Source of the DNA: Paenibacillus sp. yr247
GTDB taxonomy: Bacteria; Bacillota; Bacilli; Paenibacillales; NBRC-103111
Assembly: GCF_900103825.1 (NCBI RefSeq)
Contig: NZ_FNIF01000006.1
Span: forward strand, 62,001 to 126,000
Direction of reading: 5' to 3'
Length of the DNA: 64,000 nt
A program made the translations under genes and the position numbers. Each line of letters opens with the position of its first letter. Within the stretch, counting starts at the first letter, position 1. Under the pieces are notes generated by a model. The model was not told where the DNA came from, made no database searches, and worked only from the letters and a program-made list of their open reading frames with translations. Shown one piece after another: positions 1-9,600 of the stretch.

Positions 1-73
1 TAAAAAACATCCTTGAATTAAAACCAGAAAATGATTAACGTTTTGGTAAAATTTAATTAACGAGGTGCTTTTT

Positions 74-556
74 ATGAAACAAGTTACGACACTCTTTTTA
101 AAGCTAGCTGTTATTTTTATAGGAATCCCAGTTCTTGCATTGTGCATATTTTTGGTGCCTAAGATCGGGAATTTTGCTGGAGAATTGTATCCAGATATTG
201 CTTATATGAAATCTCTCGTTTTAATCGATATGTACGCGGCAGCGATACCTTTTTACTTTGCTCTGTATCAAGCTTTTAAACTTTTAAGCTATATTGATAA
301 GAACCAAGCGTTCTCGGAATTATCGGTAAAGGCTTTAAAGAATATAAAATATTGTGCCATCACGATCAGTACCTTGTACCTGCTAGGTATGCCACTCTAC
401 TATCTCATGGCGGAAAGAGTTGACCCTCCAAGTATCATACCAATCGGATTGGTCATTATTTTCGCCTCTATGGTGATCGCCGTTTTTGCTGCTGTTCTCC
501 AAAGACTTTTACAAGAAGCTATTAATATAAAATCAGAAAATGATTTAACGATCTGA
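74..556 (+). CDS. DUF2975 family membrane protein
   Basis: A 160-residue integral membrane protein of the DUF2975 family, biochemical role unknown. Four hydrophobic segments are visible, at about residues 5-30, 45-65, 92-112 and 120-145, with the family's short hydrophilic stretch (YIDKNQAFS) between the second and third. The ATG at 74 is preferred over a GTG at 65 because GAGGTG (62-67) then lies 6 nt upstream as ribosome site. The XRE regulator follows 10 nt after the stop, the standard pairing for this family (as with Bacillus yoaS/yozG), so the two are probably co-transcribed. The family call rests on length, topology and neighbour. Confidence 0.82.
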   Translation: MKQVTTLFLKLAVIFIGIPVLALCIFLVPKIGNFAGELYPDIAYMKSLVLIDMYAAAIPFYFALYQAFKLLSYIDKNQAFSELSVKALKNIKYCAITISTLYLLGMPLYYLMAERVDPPSIIPIGLVIIFASMVIAVFAAVLQRLLQEAINIKSENDLTI

Positions 557-566
557 GGTGAATATC

Positions 567-785
567 ATGGCGATTATCATCAATGTTGATGTGATGTTGG
601 CAAAAAGGAAAATGAGCGTAACAGAACTTTCGGCGAGGGTTGGAATTACTATGGCGAATCTTTCCATTCTGAAAAATGGGAAAGCAAAAGCGGTTCGTTT
701 TTCAACCTTAGAAGCGATATGTAAGACTTTGGATTGTCAGCCAGGTGATATTTTGGAGTACAAAAGCGACGAAGACACTCAATAA
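567..785 (+). CDS. XRE-family helix-turn-helix regulator (YozG type)
   Basis: A 72-residue single-domain Cro/C1-type DNA-binding protein. The helix-turn-helix is seen in the run VTELSARVGITMANLSILKNG, followed by the family signature FSTLEAICKTLDCQPGDILEY. It matches the compact YozG-like regulators that sit beside DUF2975 membrane proteins. The ATG at 567 is chosen over the GTG at 558 because TGAGGTG just upstream is a good ribosome site for it. The gene is followed by a strong intrinsic terminator at 833, so it closes a two-gene unit. Target genes cannot be read from the sequence. Confidence 0.87.
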   Translation: MAIIINVDVMLAKRKMSVTELSARVGITMANLSILKNGKAKAVRFSTLEAICKTLDCQPGDILEYKSDEDTQ

Positions 786-832
786 AAACAGACAACAAAT
801 TTATTTAACTAACGGGAGTGGATAGAGAATTT

Positions 833-862
833 AAGGGATAGCCATTAAGCTATCCCTTTTTT
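833..862 (+). terminator. Intrinsic terminator of the DUF2975/XRE unit
   Basis: A perfect 10-bp stem (AAGGGATAGC / GCTATCCCTT) with a six-base loop CATTAA, running into a T tract. It lies 48 nt after the XRE stop codon. Confidence 0.88.
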
Positions 863-999
863 GCGTTTATTGATGTTATTTACTCAGAGAATTCCATTGA
901 GAATTGCATTGATATTAGTGACAAAAAATACGATGAGATTTGCAATGTTTGCACCCCAAAAGAGAACCCGTTAGTCATACACGGACTTCCTTTTGTTTT

Positions 1000-1360
1000 T
1001 AGCAGCATGCATTGATAACGCTTTTTAAACGATGCTAGATATGATCGTTTTACTGGTATTTCTTAAACCTAGAATGAATCTGAAAGTAGGACCGTGAATG
1101 AGAAGATAGATAGTGGGCCTGCGAAATAGAGTCTAGATACTTGATTCGAATGATTCATCTGTGGAAACAGAGTGTAATCTTCTTCTCGAACGATATTAAT
1201 TAGCAATTCCTCGGGTAAGAAAGGAACACGTTCAAGGTTAATTCGGTATTGCCGGAAATGACATGATCAACTTTGCGAGCCGTTCCATCCGACAAGAGCA
1301 AGTTCACTTTGTCATCTGACGTAATAATGTTTCCTGTCTCAGGCACTTTTCCTTCCACCT
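1000..1360 (-). pseudogene. Relic of an FAD/NAD(P)-dependent oxidoreductase (C-terminal part)
   Basis: Reading the minus strand from about 1360 down to 1000 gives family-like protein interrupted by frameshifts and stops: TSDDKVNLLLSDGTARKVDH, then RINLERVPFLPEELL, then NQVSRLYFAGPLS, then TFRFILGLRNTSK. This is the C-terminal pattern of single-component flavin monooxygenase-like proteins, where a predicted cofactor strand is followed by the 'found in the membrane or cytosol as product' segment with PGLYFVG...SFGP. At least two frame changes are needed, so the gene is dead. The short minus ORF 1367-1600 could be another piece of it, but I cannot match it. Confidence 0.6.
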
Positions 1361-1366
1361 AAGGTC

Positions 1367-1600
1367 TCAAGAATTGAGTTGCACATGGACAACGTCAACT
1401 TTATTTCGGCCAAAACCAAGTCTGTAAGGGTAACTTTGTTTTATACATGATGGTTCCGCGGTAACGGAAGTCTGATGAGCATCATTGTTGGCACTTAAAG
1501 GGGCAATGAAATCCATCTTTCCATTTCTGAGACGAAAGATGGGATACACAATCTTCCTCCTTTTAAATTCCATTTGAATCTTGATTTTGTCATCTTCCAA
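1367..1600 (-). other. Short ORF of unknown identity beside the oxidoreductase relic
   Basis: A 77-codon minus-strand ORF starting from a plausible region but with no recognisable domain. It has the basic, mixed composition of a gene fragment (KIQMEFKRRKIVYPIFRL near the start) and abuts the dead flavoprotein on the same strand, so it may be part of the same ruined gene or of a neighbour. I would not call it a functional gene. Confidence 0.25.
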
Positions 1601-1675
1601 TCACTCCAAACAGTATAATTTTCCAAAAAAAGAAAATATTAAAAAGAATAAGTGAATTCAAAGTGAGGATTGCAA

Positions 1676-3172
1676 ATGAACATATTCCAACGATTATTTC
1701 ACTCATGGAATAAAAGGAAAAAAGAGCAGTCCACCCTTGGATTCGAAGAAATCTACATAGAACAAAGTAATGAGCCTTCTCTTAAGCATACCTTAGACAA
1801 TTTTTTAAACTGCATTGATTTAGTTCATCGGACAATGCCTGAAATTAATGTGGATTTGGTTTATTTTGGGCATCTTATGGGTAGTGATGAATTTTCACGT
1901 GATATCACTATTCCTTTTTCAAATGTCCAAATAAATGAAGTCGGACATTTGCTTAAACGAAGTCAGTATCATTTGGTAACGGACTCAAAAACCCTTATTA
2001 AAGGCATATTGGATGGAGAAGTAGCTATTTTCCACGGTGAGAAGGTTTATTTAATTAATGTTTATAAACCAGATTCACGCGCTATACAACAATCGGAAAC
2101 GGAGTCAGTAATTACAGGACCTCATGATTCTTTTGTTGAAACTGCTATGTTGAATTTATCCCTCATCCGAAGGAGAGTGAAAAGTTCTCACCTTAAGGTA
2201 TTGAAGTTAGAAGTCGGGGAAATTACTAAATCGGATGTATATGTTCTATATATTGACGGTATAGCCAATATGGATTACGTAGATGAGTTGGCCAGACGGA
2301 TAAGAAACATCGAGATTGACTCCATTCATGATGGAAATATGTTAGTTCAATATATTGATGATTTTCCAAACTCAATTTTTCCGCTATTTTCTACAACAGA
2401 ACGTACCGATGCGGCTGCTTCCAAACTTGTAGCTGGAAGAATCCTAGCGCTCTTAGATGGAAGTCCTTCTGTTGTCTCTGCACCTGCTTCATTTTTTGAA
2501 TTTTTCTCATCACCCGATGATTACTACCAAAGGTGGGCATTAGGAACAGCAACAAGAGTATTAAGATTTATAGCATTTCTTGTCACGATTACTTTAACAT
2601 CCTTATATGTTTCTGTAACAACCTTTCATTATGAAATGATACCCGAGGCGCTATTGCTGACAATAACCGAATCCCGAAGCCGTGTTCCCTTTCCTCCGAT
2701 CTATGAAGCATTATTAATGGAGATCATGATTGAATTATTAAGGGAGGCAGGAGCCAGACTTCCAACAAAAATTGGTCAAACCATAGGTATCGTTGGAGGT
2801 ATTGTGATCGGGCAAGCAGCTGTACAGGCTGGTTTTACAAGTAATATTCTTATCATTGCCGTTGCTTCTTCGGCAATCGCCTCATTTGTTATCCCAAGTT
2901 ATATTATGAGTGCTTCCATTCGCTTAATTCGCTTCGGTTTAATTATTTTGGCTGGGACGCTGGGTAATTTGGGTTTAATGATGGGAATTGCTTTAATTGT
3001 TGTTCACTTATCTGGTCTGACAAGTCTAAATACATCATATTTAACCCCAGTTTCTCCTTTTAAGTTCAAGGATTGGCGTGATGTTTTTATTAGAGCACCG
3101 TTTTGGGCGCTTAAAGAGAGACCTTCACAATCTAAATCCCCAAATCTGAAAAAAAATAAAATGAAAGAATAA
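1676..3172 (+). CDS. Spore germination protein, GerA/GerKA family
   Basis: The A subunit of a germinant receptor in the inner spore membrane; with the next two genes it forms the nutrient sensor that starts germination. The 498-residue protein has the usual layout: a soluble N-terminal half (residues about 1-280), then the family membrane domain with helices around 290-315, 375-400, 405-430 and 435-455. Diagnostic patches are ITESRSRVPFPPIYEALLME, REAGARLP and GGIVIGQAAVQAG. The ATG at 1676 is preferred to the TTG at 1670 because GTGAGG lies 7 nt upstream. Spacing to gerB is 18 nt. Expression in the forespore under sigma-G is expected from the family, not read here. Confidence 0.93.
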   Translation: MNIFQRLFHSWNKRKKEQSTLGFEEIYIEQSNEPSLKHTLDNFLNCIDLVHRTMPEINVDLVYFGHLMGSDEFSRDITIPFSNVQINEVGHLLKRSQYHLVTDSKTLIKGILDGEVAIFHGEKVYLINVYKPDSRAIQQSETESVITGPHDSFVETAMLNLSLIRRRVKSSHLKVLKLEVGEITKSDVYVLYIDGIANMDYVDELARRIRNIEIDSIHDGNMLVQYIDDFPNSIFPLFSTTERTDAAASKLVAGRILALLDGSPSVVSAPASFFEFFSSPDDYYQRWALGTATRVLRFIAFLVTITLTSLYVSVTTFHYEMIPEALLLTITESRSRVPFPPIYEALLMEIMIELLREAGARLPTKIGQTIGIVGGIVIGQAAVQAGFTSNILIIAVASSAIASFVIPSYIMSASIRLIRFGLIILAGTLGNLGLMMGIALIVVHLSGLTSLNTSYLTPVSPFKFKDWRDVFIRAPFWALKERPSQSKSPNLKKNKMKE

Positions 3173-3190
3173 GAAAAGTGAGGAAACTGA

Positions 3191-4270
3191 GTGAAGGAAA
3201 AACTGTATCCTTTCCATGTAGTAATACTCATTTACATGATACAAACAGGTGTTGTTATATTTAGCCTTCCACGGCTTTTAGCGCAAAGTTTTGGCTATAA
3301 CGGTTGGGCTTCATTACTCATCTTTACAGGTGTATCTACATTTAATATTTTTTTAATTTCATTCGTTTATCGTTTAGGTAAAGGGAGGTCTATATTCGAT
3401 ATTCTAGAGAACTCAATGCCAAAGGTACTTGTATATCCTCTCTACCTAGTGATGATATCTGTCTGGGGGATTCTTGGCTGTATTGTCGGTAAACTATATA
3501 TAATTATTTTTCAAATGATTGCTTTCCCAACAACACCCCCAATGTTCCTTAATGCTTTGGTCGATATTATCGCCTACTTGTTAATAGTTAAAGGCATTTA
3601 CAGCATCTCAAAGGCAGCAACTAGTTTCTTTTGGATCTCCATTTGGATGCTGCTTCTCCTTGTCTTCTTCCTTCATGATTTTGAATGGGCAAATTTAACC
3701 CCTTTTCTTTTTATGGGAAAAACAGAAATGATAAAAGGAGGGCTTGACATCTATACTGCTTTCCTTGGATATGAGTTATCTCTTCTTCTTTTTCCATATG
3801 TAGAAAAAAACAATAAATTTATTAAATCCGTTTATATTGGGAACCTATTTACCATTTCCACCTATTTATTGATATCTTTTATTTGTTTTGGCTTTTATAG
3901 CTTAGGTCAATTAACAAAGATGAACTATCCACTTCTCGATTTGTTATCATACATAAGATTTCCATTTATTGAACGAATCGAGAACTTGTTATTCGGATTT
4001 TTTTTATTTACCGAGCTTATTACAATTGTCATGTACATTTGGTCAGCAGTAGAAACCCTGCATAGAATTATTCCCAAAGCTAATACCAACTGGCTTACAA
4101 TTTTTATTCTTGGTGGCTGCTTTGTTGTTACTTGGATTCCAGACTCAATAAGCGAAATAGAGCGATGGCTGAGATATCTTGGATATGCTGAAATTGGTAT
4201 TGCATTTGGATTACCATTGCTTTTAGTTGGCATTTTGTTTATTAGTAAAGGGGCAGATAGAAATGCATAA
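3191..4270 (+). CDS. Spore germination protein, GerB family (amino-acid permease fold)
   Basis: The B subunit of the germinant receptor, a 359-residue membrane protein of the APC-transporter-like GerB family thought to contact the germinant. About ten hydrophobic helices are visible; typical family patches are QTGVVIFSLPRLLAQ in helix 1, DFEWANLTPF after helix 5, and TELITIVMYIWSAVE near the C-terminus. The start is GTG at 3191 with AAGTGAGG 7 nt upstream; no better ATG exists. The end overlaps the start of gerC by 8 nt, indicating translational coupling in one operon. Confidence 0.92.
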   Translation: MKEKLYPFHVVILIYMIQTGVVIFSLPRLLAQSFGYNGWASLLIFTGVSTFNIFLISFVYRLGKGRSIFDILENSMPKVLVYPLYLVMISVWGILGCIVGKLYIIIFQMIAFPTTPPMFLNALVDIIAYLLIVKGIYSISKAATSFFWISIWMLLLLVFFLHDFEWANLTPFLFMGKTEMIKGGLDIYTAFLGYELSLLLFPYVEKNNKFIKSVYIGNLFTISTYLLISFICFGFYSLGQLTKMNYPLLDLLSYIRFPFIERIENLLFGFFLFTELITIVMYIWSAVETLHRIIPKANTNWLTIFILGGCFVVTWIPDSISEIERWLRYLGYAEIGIAFGLPLLLVGILFISKGADRNA

Positions 4271-5396
4271 TGTGCGATATTTATGTGCTTCGGTAATCAT
4301 TTCATTTTGTTTAGTTGGTTGTGGCGATCAACGTATATTAGAAAAGTTGGGATTTATACATACAATGAGCTATGATCTAATGCCCAAAGAAGAAGGACAA
4401 ACTCAAGAAAATTTAATGATATCTGTCAGTTTACCTAAAGCAGATCCAGAGGGCAAAACCAAAAGAGAAACTTTAACTGCCATTGCTACAACTAGTAAAA
4501 CAGCAAGAATTAAGCTATCCCGATTAACAGAATTATATTTGGTTAGTGGGCAAATACGAAATACGCTATATGGGATCAATCTGGCAAAAAAGGGATTGAT
4601 GGAACAGATTGACACACTATTGAGAGACCCTTCCATATCTCAACGTGTAAAAGTAACCGTTGTTAATGGAAATGCCCACGACCTCTTAATAAAGGATTAC
4701 TTACCTCACCCCAGAACAGGAAAATATATTGATCGTATGATAGAAAAAGAGTCGGATTCCCAAAATATTCCTAGTGTAGCTCTTTATGAATTTACAAGAG
4801 ATTTATTTGATGACGGAATTGATCCAGTCGCACCCATTATTAAGGAACATGGACGGGACGTTATTATAGATGGTATTGCCTTGTTTAATGAAGACCGTTT
4901 CATCACAAAAATCGAACCAGACAAGGCATTAATTTTTGCCATTTTGCGTGGGAACATCAAACAAGGCGAATTAAGTATTGACTTAAAAAAAACAGGGAGG
5001 AATGAAGAACATGTTATGTTTAGTTCCTTGAAAAGTAAACGGAAAATCAAAGTATCCTCCAACGAAAGTCGAAATCAATTTACTATAGATATTAACTTAA
5101 CCATTAAAGGGTCTGTTTTGGAATATATAGGTGTATTAAAGCTCAGTGAAGAAAAGAATAGACGAGAAATAGAGAAATTAATTTCTGATTATATTAAAAA
5201 AGAATCCAATGAAATGATAGCTAAAATGCAAAAAAATGAAGTTGATAGTTTAGGATTAGGGAAACGTGTGAGAAACAGTATGAGTTATTCGGAGTGGAAT
5301 AATTTAAATTGGAAGCAAGTATATCCTCATGTTAATGTTAGGTGTAATGTTCAAATAAAAATTAAGAATTACGGAAAATTTGAGAAACTAAATTAG
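4263..5396 (+). CDS. Spore germination lipoprotein, Ger(x)C family
   Basis: The C subunit of the germinant receptor, a lipoprotein on the outer face of the inner spore membrane. The N-terminus is a signal sequence ending in the lipobox LVGCGDQ, so Cys-19 or thereabouts is the lipidated residue. The remaining ~355 residues are the two-part Ger(x)C fold; DRMIEKESDSQNIPS and DGIALFNEDRFI are typical family patches. The ATG at 4263 (overlapping gerB by 8 nt) is chosen because it places the signal peptide at the N-terminus; an in-frame start at 4227 would put 12 extra residues in front of it. No terminator is visible after the stop. Confidence 0.9.
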   Translation: MHNVRYLCASVIISFCLVGCGDQRILEKLGFIHTMSYDLMPKEEGQTQENLMISVSLPKADPEGKTKRETLTAIATTSKTARIKLSRLTELYLVSGQIRNTLYGINLAKKGLMEQIDTLLRDPSISQRVKVTVVNGNAHDLLIKDYLPHPRTGKYIDRMIEKESDSQNIPSVALYEFTRDLFDDGIDPVAPIIKEHGRDVIIDGIALFNEDRFITKIEPDKALIFAILRGNIKQGELSIDLKKTGRNEEHVMFSSLKSKRKIKVSSNESRNQFTIDINLTIKGSVLEYIGVLKLSEEKNRREIEKLISDYIKKESNEMIAKMQKNEVDSLGLGKRVRNSMSYSEWNNLNWKQVYPHVNVRCNVQIKIKNYGKFEKLN

Positions 5397-5419
5397 GATG
5401 ATTAGCGTTTATACTTTCA

Positions 5420-5882
5420 TTAACTTTCCGGTGATGCTTCTACAGAAAAGATTAAAGAGAGGATAAAGAGAATAATCCCAAGCAATCCCAGTATGCCGGC
5501 CATAATCATGATAGGAAGCGAAGCATACGAATGGTAATGCCTACCGTGAAAAGTGGAATCATAAACGAAGCGATTCCGGTAATCGCCACGACCATAACCA
5601 TGGGCGAAGAAACAAGGCCTGCCGCGGTCGCGGCTTGTCCGATAACGAGGGCGCCCACGATGCTGACGGCTGCACCCACCTGCTTGGGAAGCCTAATCCC
5701 GGCTTCGCGTAGCGCCTCGAATGTGATTTCCATCAAAAGCGCCTCAACTAGCGCGGGAAACGGAATTTCCTCCCGGGACTTGGCTATATTGAGCATGAGA
5801 ATCGTCGGGATCATTTCTTAATGAACGAAAGAATCGCGATATAAGCCGATGGGGGTGCCATCAACCATAATAGCAATTGGAG
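5420..5882 (-). pseudogene. Broken C-terminal half of a second gerA-family gene
   Basis: On the minus strand the sequence encodes the membrane half of a GerA/GerKA protein in three pieces: PIAIMVDGTPIGLYRDSF, then after an in-frame stop IPTILMLNIAKSREEIPFP...GIRLPKQVGAA...GALVIGQAATAAG, then after a frameshift PIMIMAGILGLLGIILFILS ending at a stop at 5420. The N-terminal soluble half is missing. It resembles but is not identical to the intact gerA at 1676 (GC is clearly higher), so it is a separate paralogue that decayed, not a recent duplication. Confidence 0.82.
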
Positions 5883-6010
5883 CTACGGTTCAAGTGGCTT
5901 AATAAAAATGGAAATTAGAAAAAATGATTTAAATAAATATTATATTGAAATAAACTACAATAGATTATGTATTATTAGAAGATAATCTTTTATTCATAAA
6001 CTTTTTTACG

Positions 6011-6047
6011 GTGGGGTTCGGGGCTGATGCCGAATCCCACTTTTTTT
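6011..6047 (+). terminator. Isolated intrinsic terminator
   Basis: An 11-bp stem GTGGGGTTCGG / CCGAATCCCAC (one G-T pair) with an 8-base loop and seven Ts. No open reading frame ends upstream on the plus strand after gerC at 5396, so it ends either read-through transcription or a short non-coding RNA. Confidence 0.75.
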
Positions 6048-6311
6048 ATAAAATAAAAAAAAGGCTCAGTAATCCCTTCGTAACCGGCACCGGGCAAATA
6101 GTGACGGAAGTGAGGTCACAATCATATATGGCCTCCATGAATGCTGATGTTGGCTGGTAAGAGCTCAGACTATTAGACGCACTTGACGATGCTTAATTAT
6201 TATCATTTTTTTAACGGGATTCTGAGCGAAAATCTAGTTTCACTTTAAAGACGAGTTCACCAGCACGGATATAACTTATTGCACAAGGGAACTAATGGCA
6301 TTAATATAGTA

Positions 6312-6340
6312 TTGACTTGAATTATATTAAACAATATAAT
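6312..6340 (+). promoter_or_regulatory. Sigma-A-type promoter for the S-layer gene
   Basis: TTGACT (6312-6317) and a perfect TATAAT (6335-6340) are separated by exactly 17 nt in AT-rich surroundings. Transcription from here would give a leader of about 290 nt before the ATG at 6634, a feature known for several S-layer genes. Confidence 0.7.
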
Positions 6341-6591
6341 AAAAAAGTAAAATTTAATAGTTAATATTTTATGCATTAAAACTATCTTTATCTAACTAAC
6401 CTGCCCCGCTACATTATACTCTTATTGCTTGAAGGGAGGGAGGAATTCTCTCGTGTAAGATTAAAACCGATGTCTATTGGCTCAATTGGGCACATGGGGA
6501 TTTAATCACTTTTATGGCCAAGATCTAGGGTGTTAGGTGTTGGAGATTGAAAGTTTTAATGTTCGCAACATGGCTTTACACAAAAAAATGT

Positions 6592-6614
6592 CTAATTCGA
6601 TTTATTCGAATTAG
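6592..6614 (+). promoter_or_regulatory. Perfect 9-bp hairpin directly before the S-layer ribosome site
   Basis: CTAATTCGA and TCGAATTAG form a perfect stem around the loop TTTAT. The stem ends immediately before GGAAGGAGA, the ribosome site for the ATG at 6634, and is not followed by a T tract, so it is not a terminator. A role in mRNA stability or ribosome access is inference. Confidence 0.65.
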
Positions 6615-6633
6615 GAAGGAGAAAGTGAAATAA

Positions 6634-9600
6634 ATGAAAAAAAGTATTAAAGTAATCACATCTGCTACTATGATTTTCTCGATGTTCGCTTCAATAGCTA
6701 TGGCGGATTCTACAACAGGAGGATCAGCTAGTACTCAAGCGACGTCCGCTAAGACATCCAAGGATTTCACTGATTTGAAAGATCTTGATGCAGCAACGAG
6801 AGTAAAGTTTGACGCAATGATCAGCGCTGGTATCTTTGACGGAACAACTGACACAACATTTGGTCTGAAAGAAGAAATGAACCGTGCGCAATTTGCGAAA
6901 GTTGCAGCTTTAGTCATGGGCCTTGAATTAAACAAAGATCTTAAAACTTCCAGTTTCTCTGATGTTAAAGCTGACGACGCAGCTAACGGTTACGCGCTTC
7001 CTTACATCGAGGCTCTGAAAGCAGCTAATGTTACTGATGGTTACGGCGAAGGAACTTACAACCCAGCTGGTAAAGTAACGAAAGAGCAACTCGCTACTTT
7101 CCTGGTTCGCGTACTGGGTAAAGACGCTGAAGCTAAAGGAAAAACAGGAACTGATACTACTGTTTCCGGTTGGGCTCAAGGTTATGTAGCTTTGGCTCTT
7201 GAATTGAAACTGTTCCCTAAAGCTGAAGGTGCTTTCGGCGGTCAATCCAACGCAACTCGTGACCTTCTTCTAACTGGTGCATACGAAGCGAAAGCTCAAT
7301 ATGTTGCTCCTGGTAAATTAACTGTAACTGGCGCTAAAGCAACTGGCGTTCAAAAAGCTGAAGTTTCTTTCAATAAGCCTGTCGATACTACAAAAGCGAC
7401 TCTTACCCTTAAAAAAGGCAGCTCTGAAATTAAAACAACTGCAAAATGGTCCGATGACAAGAAAACAGCAACTTTGACATTGGCAGATGAAAAACTGCGT
7501 GCAGGCGAATACACTGTATCTGTTGACGGATTGGATATTAACTCCGTTGATAAAACATCTGCAACTTTTAAAGCCGAAGATGAAGTTCTGAAAAGTGTTG
7601 ATTTCGTAACTGCGGGCGATACAATTGCTTACTCCAAAAGCACTGTCGTAAAAGCAAAAGCATTGAACCAATACGGCGAAAATGCTTCCTTCAGCGCTGG
7701 CAGCTACACTGTTTATCCAGCAGCTGCGAAGTTGATCAAAATTACTAAGCAAGATGACGGTCTATTGGCTATTACATTGGACACTGAATCCGGCGGCGGT
7801 ACGCAAGGCGTTTCGATGGTTACTGTTTCCGTTATTAATAATGATCAACACGTGACAGCTTCCAAAAGCTTCAAATTGGGTACAAAACCAATTCTGACTA
7901 AACTTGAGTTGGGTGAAGCTAAGTATTCGAACAGCAGCAACGCGATTACAGGTAAAGGTGACTCGGCGACATTTGATTTGAACTTGTTCGACCAATACGG
8001 CGGCAACATCGCATATGATTCCACTGAATTCCATAAAGAAGACGTAAGTGTTGTTTGGAACGAATATGTTGGCAACAATCAATCCAACCAAAACGTTGTT
8101 ACGACAGAGATCGAAGACAATGGAAACAACATTCCTCGTCTGAAAATTTCCTTGAATGAGAACGTGGATAAATCGGCAGACTATACTTTCACTGTTCTTG
8201 ATCAGGCTGCAACAGCAACAGGTAAAGTGTCCATCCGTTCCGTAGCGGTTGCTACAAAAGTGGAGATTGGAGACTTTAACGATGTGATTGCAGCAGGTGA
8301 TAAAGACGTATATATTCCGGTTATTGCCTACGATGCAAGCGGCAAACAACTGAACATTGAGGATTTGACTAGCGATACTAACCGCGAAAGAATTCAAGTG
8401 AATGTAACTGGTGCAAACAACGGTGGAAAAGCTGAAATCTCAGATTCCGGCGCGCACAGAGGTACAATTCATCTGAAAAACATTACGGATGTTTCCAAAG
8501 GCTCTGTTTCCGTTACTCTTGTAGTAGCTACACCTAACGCGACAAGCACAGCGACTAAAACGTTCATCGTATCTGACGCTCGTGTTCCAGACCGCATTAA
8601 AGAAGTGAGCAAACCAAGCAAAGAGTATATTGCTGGATCGTATGGCGCATTCCAATACCAAGTTCTTGACCAGTACGGTAAAGTAATGAACTATAACATT
8701 CCTACTTCAGGCGTTAATGGTAATGCAGCAACTGGCGGCAATCCAAGTACAAGTGTTACTTATGATGTTTATCTTGAGCTGAAAGATGCGGCTCCAGGCG
8801 CATTTACTGTTACTAGAAATGATGGTTCTGAAAAAGCCTTTGCGCTTGCAGATGGCGCAAAAATAAACAAATCTTTCTCCAACGAAGATGAATCAAACGG
8901 TGATTCTTTCAAACAATTCAATAAAGGTTTGAGAATCTACGCAGGCGATGCAACTCATGTAGATCAGGAAGCTACCGTGAAAGTATCCATCCGTAAGAAA
9001 GAAGTAGGCGCAGCAACGCCAACCGTTATTTCTTATGTTGAAGAGAAGATTAAAGTCGCGCCAACTGCCGATTCCAGCACAGGTGAAGACTGGACTTATA
9101 CGATGAAGGATCTTGGTACGCTATATGACTTGATCGATAGCGATACACTGCTCAATTCACCTACTCCAATTTCGACAGATTCAGCTAACCTGTATAAACT
9201 TGCTGCGAAGAAACGCGTTAACTTCACAGTGAAGAATGCTTCTGGTGATTTGGTAGCTATTCCAAATAACTTTGTTCAAAATGTGACATCTTCCAATACG
9301 TCCGCGGTTAAAGTTGCATTTAATCCTAATAATAAAAGATGGTACGTTGTTGGTAACAAAGTAGGTACATCTACAATTACCGCAACGTATGTGGACAATA
9401 AAGGAAAAACAAAAACAGCAACCCAAGTTGTGAAAGTAACAGATGACGCTCCAACAATTGCAAGCATGACTGCTGACGAAAAAGCAACAGTGGCTGTTAA
9501 TAAGGCAGGTGCTACAACGCTTGCTGCTGTGCACGATTACGTGTCTACAGATGCAGCAACTACTAATACTGATGGCTATGGTACGCAATATTCAATGGGT

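Larger units (their letters stand above)
5883..6633. other. 750-bp non-coding region upstream of the S-layer gene
   Basis: Holds the terminator at 6011, a strong promoter at 6312 and the S-layer leader with a hairpin at 6592. The stretch 6060-6250 has moderate GC and looks structured, but I could not match it to a known RNA family or gene remnant. Confidence 0.6.

Noticed and set aside
5531-5821. Plus-strand 96-codon frame
   Set aside because: It is antisense to the gerA relic, whose minus-strand reading gives clear family motifs.
6060-6250. GC-richer, structured-looking stretch that could be a riboswitch
   Set aside because: No conserved core of any riboswitch class known to me could be matched, and the next gene encodes a structural surface protein.
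7762-8397. Minus-strand frames of up to 211 codons under the S-layer gene
   Set aside because: Produced by the strong codon bias of the surface protein gene; no family resemblance.
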